Positions 1 to 11,006 of a stretch of 64,000 nt of DNA are shown here, piece by piece. The notes below the pieces were generated by a model. That model did no database searches and was not told the DNA's origin. It was given only the letters and a program-made list of their open reading frames with translations. The translations under genes were made by a program, and so were the position numbers. Source of the stretch: Bicyclus anynana (lineage: Eukaryota > Arthropoda > Insecta > Lepidoptera > Nymphalidae); assembly GCF_947172395.1 (NCBI RefSeq), contig NC_069086.1, forward strand, positions 18,365,572-18,429,571, given 5' to 3'. Numbering within the stretch: position 1 is the first letter of the stretch; every line of letters starts with the position of its first letter.

Positions 1-494
1 ACTTGGATTTAATGACCCGGATGAACGGCTTCTCGTGCTTTCCAAACTTTCCAGCTCCGAGTAGTGCTAACAGCACTATTTAGGGGCCCGGACTACAGGG
101 GCCCCATACTTGTGAAAGCAAAAATTATTAAAATGTAAACCCACAATCTTGTAGGTACCTACTCATAGACTTTTTACATCAAAAATTATAAATTAAAAAA
201 GCAAACTAATGATAACAAAATAATTACCTACCTACAAACGTTAGTATTTAGGTACATGGCAAACATAAAAATATATCGCAGTGAAGTCTGGATCTTGCTC
301 GTCTGTAAGTAACTTTGGCTTGTTTGTTAGGAATATACTTCATACTTTTAAAACCAATATTAATCCCGGAATGGGAGGTCTGCTTTATAGTAACCACATT
401 ACCATAGATTAATAGATAGTAACTAAAATTGGTCGGTTTTAAATTATAATTAAATGCTTATAAAAAGCTGGACTATTTCACATTCCCACATATC
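1..494. other. AT-rich spacer before the tRNA gene
   Basis: No coding exon is recognisable. Near 65-108 there are two short self-complementary stretches (an AGTGCT..AGCACT pair and a GGGGCCC..GGGGCCCC pair). They could be the end of a transcript or a small repeat, but nothing decides this. The rest is AT-rich with no recognised repeat. Confidence 0.4.
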
Positions 495-567
495 GTTTCC
501 GTGGTGTAGCGGTTATCACATCTGCCTAACACGCAGAAGGCCCCCGGTTCGATCCCGGGCGGAAACA
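495..567 (+). tRNA. tRNA-Val (anticodon AAC)
   Basis: A 73-nt sequence folds as a cloverleaf. The 7-bp acceptor stem pairs GTTTCCG with CGGAAAC, followed by discriminator A. The D-arm region carries the A box (GTGTAGCGGTTATCAC). The anticodon loop is CTAACAC with anticodon AAC in the middle, which reads valine GUU and, after inosine modification, GUC and GUA-type codons. The T arm holds GGTTCGATCC, a canonical B box. There is no intron and no encoded CCA, as expected for a eukaryotic nuclear tRNA. A T-run terminator follows directly. The intact stems suggest a functional gene rather than a SINE. Confidence 0.95.
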
Positions 568-569
568 AA

Positions 570-578
570 TTTTTTTTT
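570..578 (+). terminator. RNA polymerase III terminator (T-run) of tRNA-Val
   Basis: A run of nine T starts three bases after the tRNA 3' end, the usual Pol III stop signal. Confidence 0.85.
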
Positions 579-1939
579 AATTTTTGTTACATGTAGTTTT
601 TATTAACAAAAATAGGTTTTGTTATTATTGTGCAGGATACAGGCTTCCTTTTTCTAATAGAAGGAATTGTTAGGAGGAGTTATGATTAAAAAGATAATAA
701 TGCTTTTTTATTGTCTTAATAAAATTTTACTTATAAAGCACAAGCAATCATCACATCACTGCAATTAAACAATATTTTAAAATCAACTTATACCAGGTAT
801 AACAACTTACAATCAACCTGTACAGTAAAAATGCTAAAACAGTTCAATTCCTGATCTCATATAGTAATTAATAACAGTATTTTGTACTATACATTGATAA
901 TATGCTAGTATAATGTATAAAACTATTTTGAGAATGTAATAAGAACCCATTTCTACGAATTAAGATACAAATATATGACCATTATGAAGAGCACCATGCT
1001 ACTTTACTCTCTTAGTATTATAAAAAAAAATATGTGTTAGTGGAAATTTACAACATAACATTACTCTAGGCCTAAACTGACAATTAGTTTTTCGATTGAT
1101 ATTTCCAGTTAACTTTTATCTTATCTGATGGTAACTAGTTGATATATTTGCTAGTGCATTCGAAAGGTAATATACTAGTTTTATACCTCATACGTACATT
1201 AAAAAACAAAAAAATTATAATAACCCAAACCGGGATAACAACTGTTTAGATTGACAGTCCACAACAATATTAATCAATAACAATAAAAATATAGAAAGAC
1301 AGACATTTCATTTTTTTATTGAATAGGCAATCTGCAGTAGATATGATTATAATTTAACACTAGCGGACGCCCGCGACTTCGTCCGCGTGGAATTCAGTTT
1401 TTCACAAATCCCGCGGGAACCATGGATTTTTCCGGGATAAAAAGTAGTCTGTGTTAATCCAGAGCAGAATCTATTTCCATTCCGAATTTCAGCCAAATCG
1501 CTTCAGTAGCCGCAGCGTAAAGGAGTAACAAACATACACACTTTCACACAAACTTTCGCCTTTATAATATTAGTGTGATAATGTGATGAAAGGTGCAGTA
1601 ATAAAAATTTCAAAGTAGGTATTTTTTAATTTTTACCACTAAAATTAAATTGTGTTAATGATCATGCATATACCTTTTTTATAATTTTACTTTAATCACA
1701 ACATTGTCCAATTTTTTTTTCACTATCAATTTACAAAGAACAAAGGTTTTATGGTTATGGTATCAATAACCATACATTGATTATTATGAACAAACCCAGT
1801 GCAGTAAAAATAAATTTTATAATGGCAAAAGGTACTCTCTCTCCTGTATCACACTCTACTTGAAATTAATTTCGATTTAGACCTTAGAAAAGATATCTAT
1901 GATGCACACTAGACTTGTTAAAATTAAAACAATACATTA
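579..1939. other. Spacer between tRNA-Val and the gene A stop codon
   Basis: AT-rich, with no ORF of note. It should hold the 3' UTR of gene A, which is read on the minus strand. The nearest clear AATAAA on the minus strand is at about 1315-1320, roughly 620 nt past the stop; one dispersed repeat (1360-1580) lies in between. Confidence 0.4.
1360..1580 (+). repeat. Degenerate lepidopteran dispersed repeat (SINE-like), copy 1
   Basis: It starts with CTAGCGGACGCCCGCGACTT, continues with a 'TTTTTCCGGGATAAAAAGTAG' type core, and ends in CTTTATAATATTAGTGT. The same head, core and tail recur in decayed form at 19768, 24548, 39241, 51274, 56090 and 59278. Such repeats are abundant in Lepidoptera; I do not assign a family name. 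Confidence 0.7.
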
Positions 1940-4900
1940 TTAATTAGAATCGTCAGTGTTTTCATTGTGCTCGTCAGTTTTGTACTGTTTCTTATTGGAG
2001 GCTCTCAGTTCAAACTTGGCGGCGTGGATCTTTTTCCCGCCAATTTTAGCGTCCTCCGCCATTTGTATGGCGCGTACTACCGATTTCGGCCCGTCGAACT
2101 CTATGAATGCAGTAGCTGAAAAAAAAAACCAATGAGAAAATCAAATAGAACAAAAGCTCCTAAATCTCTTTAAATTTTTTTAAAGCTTTAACACATTATT
2201 ACATATTTTATTCTAGTATTTTTTCGAATGTATTATACCAATATTCTCAATATTTTGGATTCTTAACCAGTGTCGTGAGCGTTAGGGCGAGCGGACGCAT
2301 AACTCAGTGCACAAACTAGGACAGAACATAATGGAGCGAAGGCAGCGCTGAATACAGAACTCAGCGTCTACTGGGTCAGCCATGCATATGAGCATACTAC
2401 ATATTATACTCTTCACCCGTGTGCCAAATAGGGCACAGTCAACATACCATACTGTAACGGGCTCGTTGTCCGTTGATGCGGATACGACCGATGACGTTCT
2501 GAATGCTTGTTTACTCAGCTCGGAGTACGAGCATACTACTAGCATTACGAGCGTCGGGATCAGGGAAAGCTTAATCGGTGTACCAAATAGGGCACAGTCA
2601 ACATACCATGCCACAACAAGCTACCGCTCAAAAACAGGAAGTTTGCCCTTGAGCAATTGCCTAATGTTGCGGATGCGACCGACGACGCTAATGACAGAGC
2701 TGAATACTCGTTTAATCAGCTCGGCGTACAAGCGTCAGGGTCAGTGGAATATTAAACCGTGTGCCAAATATGGCATAGTCAACACATACCATGCCACACC
2801 AAGCTACTGCTCAAAGGCAAGAAGTCTGCCTTTGAGCAATTGCCTAATGTTGGGGATGCGACCGACAACTCTAATGACAGAGCTGAAAGCTCGTTTACTC
2901 AGCTCGGCGTACCAGGATTAGGGTCAGTGGAATATTAAACCGTGTACCAAATATGGCACAGTCAACATACCATCCCACACCAAGCTACCGCTCAAAAACA
3001 GGAAGTCTGCCCTTGAGCAATTGCCTGTTGTTGCAGATGCGACCAACAACGTTAAAGACAGAGCTGAATGCTCGTAATGCTCGGCGTACGAGCGTCAGTG
3101 CGTCAGTGTGCAACCAGTGGAAGGTTAAACCGTGTGCCAAATATGGCACAGTCAACGTACCTCCAGACTTCCTCCCCTTGATCAGCAGCCTGATGCTGCG
3201 GATGCGGCCGGCGGCGCTGAACACCGAGCTGAGCGCCTGCTCGGTGAGCTCGGCGTACGTGCGCACCACCACCGTCGTGAGCGTGGGCGCGAGCGGGCGC
3301 TTCACACGGATGCGAGCGCCTTCAAATAGTGTGTTGTCGTCTTCTAACGCCTGGGGATTAATGGTTATTCTTTTTCACTGATATCCAGTGTTACCAAGTT
3401 GTGTGAAATTTTTTAAAAATGAAAAAAAAAAATTAGTTTGATTCAATTAATTGTTATAGTTTGAATTTATTTACATTAGTTGTATGTGTGAATGTTACCT
3501 TTTCTGCACTGTCTTCGCTGTAGAAGTTAATGGTAGTGGAGAACACAGGCTTGGGGTCTTCCATTGGATACATTTCAGCAATTCTAAAGTAAATCAAATT
3601 TAGTTTAGTTGCAATTTTAATTAATATCATTAAAAAATTTTTAGTTTTTCGGTCACTGTTTGAGACACATAATATTTAATTTCTTAAAATGCACACACTT
3701 GAAAAGTTGGAGTTGCATGCCCTGGACCCGATTCGAACCCACACTCTCCAAAATTGGAGGCAGAGGTCATATCCACTGGTCTATCTTGACTCTCAAGCCA
3801 AAGTTAACGGACAAGATATAAATATAATACAAGGTATAGAGAGGTCCAAGAAGGTCATACAATGGTTCCTCAGAGATGGGAAATGGAGGCAAGGCAAGGC
3901 AAACAACCACATAAAAGATAGGAAGACAAGGTGATGAAAGGATGGTTGGATGGTTGGAGTGGCTACGTCTGGAGGATGTCAAAGGAAAACTTTACTGTGC
4001 TGGTTTAATAAATTAAGAAGTAATAAGTATAATAAAGATCCCAATCCGGCTGATCACCGTGGGTTGTCCGATCAAAACCCTCCAGCTAGGAAAAACAACA
4101 AAAGATGTGAAACATTACAAATCGCAACCCTAAACACCAGAACACTTAGAACCCAAGAAAGCCTTCTAGAACTTGAAGAAGCTCTGGAAGAAATCAACTA
4201 CAATATACTAGGCATCAGTGAAATGCGAAGAGCAGGCGAAACGATAGAAGAACATGAAAAGTACATATTATACCAAAAAGGAGAACCAGGCGGTCAAAAG
4301 GGAGTAGGTTTCCTAATAAAACAGTCTCTGAAGAAACACATACGAGAATTGATTGGAATTTCCGACAGACTAGCGATACTCAACATAGAAATACCAGGAT
4401 ACAAAAAGCAATGGTCGATCATGCAAGCATACGCGCCAACCGAACAATCTGATGTGGCAGTATTAGAGTCTTTCTATGATGAGATGTCACGAGCAATAAG
4501 GACCAACGCAGATAAGCACATCCTACTTATGGGTGACTTCAATGCCCAAGTTGGGGCCCGACAAAATAACGAAGAATATGTGCTTGGAAAGTTCGGACAC
4601 GGAAAAAGAAGTCGCAATGGCCAAAAACTAGTTGAATTTCTCATGGAACATAATCTCACAGTTCTTAACTCAACTTTCAAGAAAAACACACGAAATAAAT
4701 GGACTTGGATCTCACCCGATGGTTCCTATAAAAATGAAATTGATTATATTATAAGCAATCACCCTAAAGCATTCACTGACACAAAGGTCATAAACAAGCT
4801 AAATTTCAACACAAACCATAGAATGGTGCGCTGCTCATTAAGAACGGAACAGATCAAAACACCGAGACATCACATGAAAAATCATAGATATGAACAGAAA

Positions 4901-7900
4901 GTGCTTCCGACCCTTGTAGATGAAAACCACTTTGAAGAAATCAAAAAGCAAATTACAAACGAAGTACTAGACCCACTAAAAAAATATGAACTTCTAGAAA
5001 ATAGACTTAAAACAATCAACATTTACAGAAATCAACAAAATAATAAATACCAACTAAGCGATTACACCCTACATCTATTGAAGGACCGAAAAGATCTAAT
5101 ATCAAGCAAACAGCGAAAGGAATCAATTAAAAAGATAACAGATCTAAGTAAAAAAATAAGGGAAAATATACGAAAGGATAGGAAAAGAATAAGACTTAAG
5201 ACTTTAGAACGCCACATAACGAGGACGGGAGGAGTGAAAAAGGCGCTGAAAGAACTAAGAGAATCAGGGAAGGAATGGATACCTAGGCTTAAAAGGAAAA
5301 CAACAACTACTTCGAAAAGAAAGGATATCAAGGACCTAGCCACGCTCTTCTACAGCCAGCTCTATGCCACACAAACACAAAGTCACAATGCAAAGACCAA
5401 ACAGAGTGTCACACTTTTGGAGCCGACGCGGGTAAACCCTGAGGAACCAATACCTGAAATATTACAATGCGAGGTTGAGAAGTCAATAAAAAGCCAAAAA
5501 GCAGAAAGATCTCCAGGGCCGGATAGAATAGCAAACGAGTTGCTAAAGGGTACAATGGAAGAACTGGTTCCTATCCTTACAAAACTATTCAACGAAATCA
5601 TAATAAAATGCAAAATTCCAGAGCAATGGACCAAATCCCACATTATTCTACTGCATAAAAAGGGTGATAAAAACGACTTGGAAAACTACAGGCCAATCAG
5701 TCTGATGTCTAATGTGTACAAAGTATTTGCGAAGATAATACTTGACAGAATCACTAAAACTCTGGACGAACAACAGCCAGTGGAACAAGCGGGCTTCAGA
5801 AAAGGATTTTCTACAATCGACCACATCCACACTGTCAAACAAATACTCGAAAAATACACGGAGCATAACAAAAAAATATACATAGCGTTTATCGACTACG
5901 CCAAAGCCTTCGACAGTATAAGCCATGAATCTCTCTTAGATAGTTTAGATCAGCAAGGAGTACCCGCAGCATACATTGACATCATAAATATGATTTATAA
6001 CAACAATAAAGCTAAAATCCAACTAGAAAGCTTAGGAAACGAGTTTAAAATTGAAAGAGGTGTCAGACAAGGGGACCCTTTATCCCCCAAACTGTTTTCA
6101 GCGGTGTTGGAAAGCGTATTCCGCAACTTAGAATGGGAAGACTTCGGAATCAATGTTAATGGTAAAAAACTTAACCATCTCAGATTCGCAGATGACCTCG
6201 TACTATTTGAAGAAGATCCAATCAAACTCGGGTGCATAGTTTTGAATCTACATGAAGAGAGCATTAAAATCGGACTCAAAATGAACACAAAGAAGACCAA
6301 ACTAATGACGAACAGTACTGAGGTCAACATCGGCATTGATAACAACCCATTATTGTATGTGCAAGAATACACATACCTTGGACAAGTTGTTACCTTCAGG
6401 GACCAAATGACAAAAGAAATCAGCACGAGAATTGCCGTTGGCTGGAAAAGATATTGGTCCCTGAAGGAGATAATGAAATCCAAGGAACTGAGCATGGTAA
6501 TTAAGAGGAAGGCCTTCAACACGTGTATCTTGCCATGCCTAACATACGGCTGTGAAACCTGGGCGCTCACCATGGCTCAAAGGGCTAAACTGGCCAGGTG
6601 CCAACGATCCATGGAGAGGAGCATGACTGGCCACAAGAAAAAGGATAGGGTAAGAAACACTGACCTTCGAACTAAAACTGGGGTCACCGATGTTTTAACT
6701 CGTGTCGACCAGCAAAAGGGGCGATGGACAGGCCACATGCTAAGGGACACTACGGGGAAGTGGAGCAGACTGGTGACGGAATGGTACCCTAGAGATGGCA
6801 GAAGGAATCGGGGTAAACAGTTCATTAGATGGGAGGATGACTTAAAGCTCACAGCAGGTCCAGAGTGGAGAAGGGTCGCATTAGAGAGAGAGCAGTGGAA
6901 GTCGCTGGAGGAGGCCTATGCCGAAAGGCACACTATGTTAAGAGATATTCTTTAAAAAAATGAAAACAAAATGTATTGTATATATAATTGTAATTTCTTA
7001 ACACAGAATAAAGGGCTTATTATTATTATTATTAATAAGTATAATATATTATGTAAGAAGAAGTCAGTGAATAAAAACTATACAGTAGAACCAGTTTAAT
7101 ATGATTTCGCAAGGACCCAACTAAAAACGCGTATTAATCGAGTTAGGGGTGGGGGTCATCAATAGTGTAAAATAAAATGTAATGTACACAATATATAGTT
7201 ATAAAAAATTGTGTATTTAGTGTGTAGACTACCTTATTGCGTTAAGTTAAACTTATTCTGGTATGAAAAAAAGATTTTGATTCATTAGCAATTACAACAT
7301 TTTCAATGTAATTTAATTTTTGTAATTAAAATTGTGTTTTTTCTCTCTACCACACGATGGGCCCGGCACCTGCACGGTGAATCTTTGGAATGCTAAGATA
7401 TTCGTCTCTCTTTGCAGTGTGTGTTCAAAATTTTCAGTTTAGCATGGTATTAGTCTGGTCCTGTAACCTTGTTTAAGGACCTTTATGATATCCTAGTCTA
7501 TCTGTTGTATCTGCTTGTCGCATTTGAAATTACATGCATGCAGCATGTAGGTGTATTAAACGGGATGACAAATCATATTAGACATTAAGAAATGTATGAA
7601 AACATGTCTCAAGTTGTAGGGACTGGTGTAAAATGACATATTATGTGAGAAATTGCTTTAAGAGTGATCGTGTTAAGCGGATTCTACTATATTTATTTTC
7701 ATTTTATTATTAAATGAATACTCACCCAACCTGTTTTATAAGTCCAAATTTTTCAAAATGATCCGCCAAGAGCTTTTTGTATGTGAAAATGGTCTTAAGG
7801 GGCAAATTTTCAATAATAACTGACGTCAAATGTCTATCAAGGTTCGCTTCACCCTTTTTGTCCTTGTTCCACTTTCGTTTTACCCATTTCACTTTCTCTT

Positions 7901-9384
7901 TCTCTTCTGTATCTTCAGCTTCTATATTTGTATCAACTGAGTTATTTGTCTTTCGTTTTTTATCCTTGCCTTTCTTTTTCTGTATACTATCACCGTCATT
8001 ATTTGTGCTGGTTGTGCTTGTTGGTTTATCTTTCTTTTGTTTCTTTCCTTTATCTTTTTGTTTCTTTTTTTTGTTTTTATCAACAACTGTCATCTCATCT
8101 AAAAGATTAGTGAGTGTATGTGGACTGTCACCTAGAATAAATTTAATTGTTTTATTATTTCCAAAATATTATATTACCTATCAGAGCTTATTGTTCCAGG
8201 TAAAGGATATAGATATAACATCTAAATTATATAAAACATATAAAGACTGGCATACGGCAGAGCCCAATTTAGGCGCCTGTGGTGTCGCCAGACATGTAGG
8301 CTAGGCAGCTGAAGGCAGACAGGGCATAGTTTACTTAATTATAAATAAAACATTGTCATCTGATGATTTTTTACCATAAATCAGGTGCGTAATAATCAAA
8401 TAACTTCCATCAACAATATTAAGACACTAACAAGAAAAAAGACATACCAATATTTAAATTTTCTAAATCATGTACTATTTTATCTGGTTTTACATCCTTT
8501 TTGGAAGACTTTTGAGCTGGTTCACCTTCTGCTTCTGTGACATCTGTGTCAGATACAGCTGGTGTAATGTGACGTTTTTTCTTCTTAATCTTTTTCATTT
8601 TAGATTCTTCGCCCTCACTTTTTAGATGAACAGGTTCTTCACCTTCCACTGTATCTGGTTTAGCTTTTTTGAACTTCTTTTGTTTTTTCTTCTCTCGTTT
8701 TTCTTTAGTTTCATTAGCATTAGAAGTGCTTTCAATATTGTTATTGATATTAACATTTGACATTGATATATCACTAGTAGGGACAAAATCAATGACTGTG
8801 TTACTTGTGCTCTCTACATTTTCTTTTTCATCTTGTCCTTTCTTTTTAGAACTTTTAGACTTTTTTCTTTTGCTGATTTTGTCTGGTTTACTAACAATTT
8901 CCTCAGATTTTGTCCTCTTAATGACAACTCCTTCAGAGTCATCTAACATGAAACTGACCGACTTATTCCTTTTTTTGGGTTTATGAGATACACTTTCGTC
9001 AGGGACTTCCATTGAATTTTCTAAAAGTGATTTATTTTTTATTATAGATTTTACATCTTTGTTTACTATTTTAGGTGTTGATGTTACCTTAGAATTGTCT
9101 AATACAGTGCTTTCAGCGTCACATGCTAAACTATCACCGTCTATGTTTATTTTAGAAATATTCACACTATTGTTTTGGGGCTTTTTATTTTTTTTGTATG
9201 CTGCACGCTTCGGTGTGTGCAATTTATTTGAAATCACATTCTCATTGCTACTTCCCTCGTCAGATTTGCGTTTATCGATCAGTTTAACTTCAGAATCAGA
9301 TTTATAAAAGTTCACAAAGTCGTATGTTTTCTGTTTCACCTTTTCGGCCGAACTTTTCGGCAATTCAAACGATTTTGATTTCAT
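1940..9384 (-). CDS. Gene A: lysine-rich protein with two RRM-like domains, 5 exons
   Basis: Exons on the minus strand: 9384-8448, 8131-7726, 3583-3499, 3350-3161 and 2115-1940 (stop TAA). All borders are GT..AG with phases 1, 2, 0, 1, giving about 597 aa. Residues 1 to about 410 are low-complexity, rich in Lys, Ser and Asp/Glu with KKKK clusters resembling nuclear or nucleolar localisation signals. Two RRM-like folds follow: about 414-490 (begins TSVIIENLP; an RNP2-like strand) and about 495-580 (begins TTVVVRTYAEL; RNP1-like TAFIEFDG). The RRMs point to RNA binding, probably nucleolar. Closest recognisable layout is RBM34/nucleolin/modulo-like, not certain. ATG 9384 is the first Met of a long open exon. 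Neighbour gene B is a divergent paralogue. Intron 2 (4.1 kb) holds a LINE; intron 4 holds decayed copies of exon 4. Confidence 0.85.
2270..3160 (-). repeat. Tandem array of decayed copies of gene A exon 4 (RRM2 exon)
   Basis: Intron 4 of gene A is mostly a tandem array homologous to exon 4 plus its 3' flank. Unit starts on the plus strand are about 2417, 2576, 2757 and 2940 (unit lengths about 159, 181, 183 and 190), with a weaker partial unit at 2270-2416. Each unit begins with the flank motif CCGTGTGCCAAATA.GGCA and then a copy of the alpha1-beta2 part of the RRM. On the minus strand the units at 2576, 2757 and 2940 still read through this part without a stop (YAEL, SSV, VVGRI and RQLLK segments recognisable). 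The first half of the exon is deleted or scrambled, so they look like pseudo-exons. Confidence 0.85.
3652..3795 (-). repeat. tRNA-derived SINE (family S1), truncated copy
   Basis: Read on the minus strand, it has an A-box-like 'AGTGGATATGACCTCTGCC' region and a B box GGTTCGAATC, as in tRNA-derived SINEs, then GGGGCATGCA-like and 'TTAAGAAATTAAATAT' segments. Fuller copies are at 31610, 53613 and 61884. It lies just upstream of the LINE in gene A intron 2. Confidence 0.75.
3800..7034 (+). mobile_element. RTE-like non-LTR retrotransposon (LINE), apparently full coding length
   Basis: A single long ORF (3950-6955) encodes endonuclease and reverse transcriptase. A short 3' tail follows with AATAAA at 7007-7012 and a (TTA)n microsatellite at about 7018-7034 in place of poly(A), typical of RTE-clade elements. 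The 5' border is uncertain (about 3800). It sits in intron 2 of gene A in the opposite orientation. Decayed 3' pieces of related elements occur at 14380, 20455, 24345, 34533, 40545 and 43330. Confidence 0.85.
3950..6955 (+). CDS. LINE polyprotein: AP-like endonuclease plus reverse transcriptase (1001 aa)
   Basis: The protein would nick target DNA and reverse-transcribe the element's RNA at the nick. N-terminal endonuclease (EEP/APE fold), about residues 55-295: QIATLNTRTLR, then ISEMRR with the catalytic Glu, MGDFNAQVG near residue 194, IDYIISN, and a terminal NHRMVRCSL with the catalytic His. Reverse transcriptase, about residues 500-790: KKGDKNDLENYRPISL, AFIDYAKAFDS near 646, GVRQGDPLSPKLFSAVL, and the FADD catalytic box near 746. 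The C-terminus has CxxxxYGCETWAL and a GRWTGHMLR-type region usual in RTE elements; no RNase H is seen. Lepidopteran annotations often call such proteins 'craniofacial development protein 2-like'. No stop or frameshift interrupts it, suggesting recent insertion. The start Met is the first in the ORF and may not be the true one. Confidence 0.9.
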   Translation: MVGVATSGGCQRKTLLCWFNKLRSNKYNKDPNPADHRGLSDQNPPARKNNKRCETLQIATLNTRTLRTQESLLELEEALEEINYNILGISEMRRAGETIEEHEKYILYQKGEPGGQKGVGFLIKQSLKKHIRELIGISDRLAILNIEIPGYKKQWSIMQAYAPTEQSDVAVLESFYDEMSRAIRTNADKHILLMGDFNAQVGARQNNEEYVLGKFGHGKRSRNGQKLVEFLMEHNLTVLNSTFKKNTRNKWTWISPDGSYKNEIDYIISNHPKAFTDTKVINKLNFNTNHRMVRCSLRTEQIKTPRHHMKNHRYEQKVLPTLVDENHFEEIKKQITNEVLDPLKKYELLENRLKTINIYRNQQNNKYQLSDYTLHLLKDRKDLISSKQRKESIKKITDLSKKIRENIRKDRKRIRLKTLERHITRTGGVKKALKELRESGKEWIPRLKRKTTTTSKRKDIKDLATLFYSQLYATQTQSHNAKTKQSVTLLEPTRVNPEEPIPEILQCEVEKSIKSQKAERSPGPDRIANELLKGTMEELVPILTKLFNEIIIKCKIPEQWTKSHIILLHKKGDKNDLENYRPISLMSNVYKVFAKIILDRITKTLDEQQPVEQAGFRKGFSTIDHIHTVKQILEKYTEHNKKIYIAFIDYAKAFDSISHESLLDSLDQQGVPAAYIDIINMIYNNNKAKIQLESLGNEFKIERGVRQGDPLSPKLFSAVLESVFRNLEWEDFGINVNGKKLNHLRFADDLVLFEEDPIKLGCIVLNLHEESIKIGLKMNTKKTKLMTNSTEVNIGIDNNPLLYVQEYTYLGQVVTFRDQMTKEISTRIAVGWKRYWSLKEIMKSKELSMVIKRKAFNTCILPCLTYGCETWALTMAQRAKLARCQRSMERSMTGHKKKDRVRNTDLRTKTGVTDVLTRVDQQKGRWTGHMLRDTTGKWSRLVTEWYPRDGRRNRGKQFIRWEDDLKLTAGPEWRRVALEREQWKSLEEAYAERHTMLRDIL

Positions 9385-11006
9385 GTCCTCCTTGTTTTAT
9401 AAACATTCACGAAACACTAATTTAAATCACGAGTTCACGTTCACGATTTTTGATAAAACTTGATAATACAAACACTTAAACCATATTTTTATTATCACGA
9501 TTTTATTTTTAGGTTAGGTCGTTTAGGTATTTTTTTAAATCACAGATCACTTGAAAAATATCGCTTCAAAAATGACAGTGACACAAATAAAATGATAACT
9601 GTAGATAAATACTTTTTGTTAATCTGTTTAAATTAAGCTACAGACCACAAACTGCTAAATAAACAGACCATCGCATAAACATGGGCAGTTTTAACCAACT
9701 TCAAAAAAAAGAGTAGATTCTCTACTCAAGTCTATTTTTTTAACTATACAGCTTTATCTAATCGCAATTTCAGTCAAAATCATTAGAAATAACCGGTTTT
9801 TACCTTACAAAATGAACAGTTAACTGTTTAATTAAAACTGTAGCGGTGTAGAATTCGTATAATCTCGAATAAGATGTAATTTATTATTTTATTTTTATGC
9901 TACTTTATTAATTACTAATAGCAGCAGAACCTTGCGGTTTCATCCACGTAGCTCCCATTCCCGTGAGAATACGGGATAAATTATAACATACTAGTGGAGG
10001 CCAGCGACTTCATTCGCGTTCGATTACTTGATCGTTTTTTTGCTGTTTCGTCAAAAGAATCGATTCTTTTTAGAAATTGTGTTTATTGCAAATTTGATTT
10101 ATTTTTATAAGATAGAAATACTTACAAATAAAACGTTACTTCATATTTTATTAAATAACAAGTTTTTGGACGTTTTTTATGCCATTCAACTACAGAAACA
10201 GGCATTTTTAGGGAGCTCTTTACACGACGAAAACGATTACAACAATGAAACATCGATTTTATAGCAACAGTTTTTATTAACGCGTTAGATCATTGATTTT
10301 TGATCTTTGCCAGAGAGGTAACGGTTAGCGAGGCAGGTCCTGTTATTAATGGTCGAAGACCGACTCGTAAATCTATGGTCGCCTCAACCATGGATTGTAA
10401 ATGTATCCTCTATGGCATATTAGATTTTTAATTTGTTTGAATTTTGATTATGGCAACATATCTAATTAATGGCGGATGCGCTTGCGTGATGCCGGGTGCG
10501 TGCTATTTTACCATCTAAAAATTGGCGTCTTTTACATTACAGTGATTTATATTTTGTGCGGTAGTGCTGTTAAATAATACATTGGTAAGTATCACTTGCT
10601 TGCTCATTGAGGACATTTTGTTGTATAATGTTTGTTTGATATAGAATTTATTGAACTGCGACGAAAAAGGTTTCGTGAATTTTCCATGAACGCCATGCTT
10701 CATGGCGGGCCCGCTTGGTATTGATGTTTACCGTTATTTGCACATTACTGCAGAAACCTTGAGAACATTTTAAATAATAAATATTTCTTGGACATACTTA
10801 GATATATTTGCGCTATTTTCGCGAATTACAACTTTGTCCTTGGTGTTAGACTGCTAAACCTTTCTGTACCTACAAGATAGATGTATCTATATGGCGGGAA
10901 ATGAATGGAGTCGGTCAGTTAACTTAGCGAAGCTTCTCGGTAACTTTGTTTCGTGGGAATTAGTTATTCGTATTTTGTGTGGTTAATTTACAGTTGAACA
11001 CTTAAA
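9385..11006. promoter_or_regulatory. Shared 5' intergenic region of divergent genes A and B
   Basis: 1.6 kb separates the two start codons, so this region must contain both 5' UTRs and promoters, unless unseen 5' non-coding exons exist. No TATA box is convincing next to either gene. It also contains a fragment of the dispersed SINE-like repeat near 9990-10025 and a copy of a TIR-element interior at 10150-10372. No coding exon is seen. Confidence 0.45.
10150..10372 (+). repeat. Partial copy of the 32142-32455 TIR element
   Basis: Collinear similarity to 32252-32455: both share a 'GGAGCTCTTT', 'ACGATTACAAC', 'CAGTTTTTAT' and 'AGCGAGGCAGGTCCT' sequence order. The left terminal repeat is missing here; the right end is degraded. 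Confidence 0.65.

Noticed and set aside
66..108. GC-rich palindromes near the left end
   Set aside because: Too short and isolated to call a terminator, MITE or RNA.
2282..3381. Several plus- and minus-strand ORFs of 65-179 codons
   Set aside because: They are read through the decayed exon-4 tandem array; repetition keeps frames open. Only the exon 3350-3161 is credible.
3689..3934. 81-codon ORF upstream of the LINE ORF
   Set aside because: Starts in a SINE and runs into LINE 5' sequence; not a second LINE ORF with any motif.
7777..9307. Plus-strand ORFs rich in Phe, Leu and Ser
   Set aside because: Antisense shadows of the Lys-rich exons of gene A.
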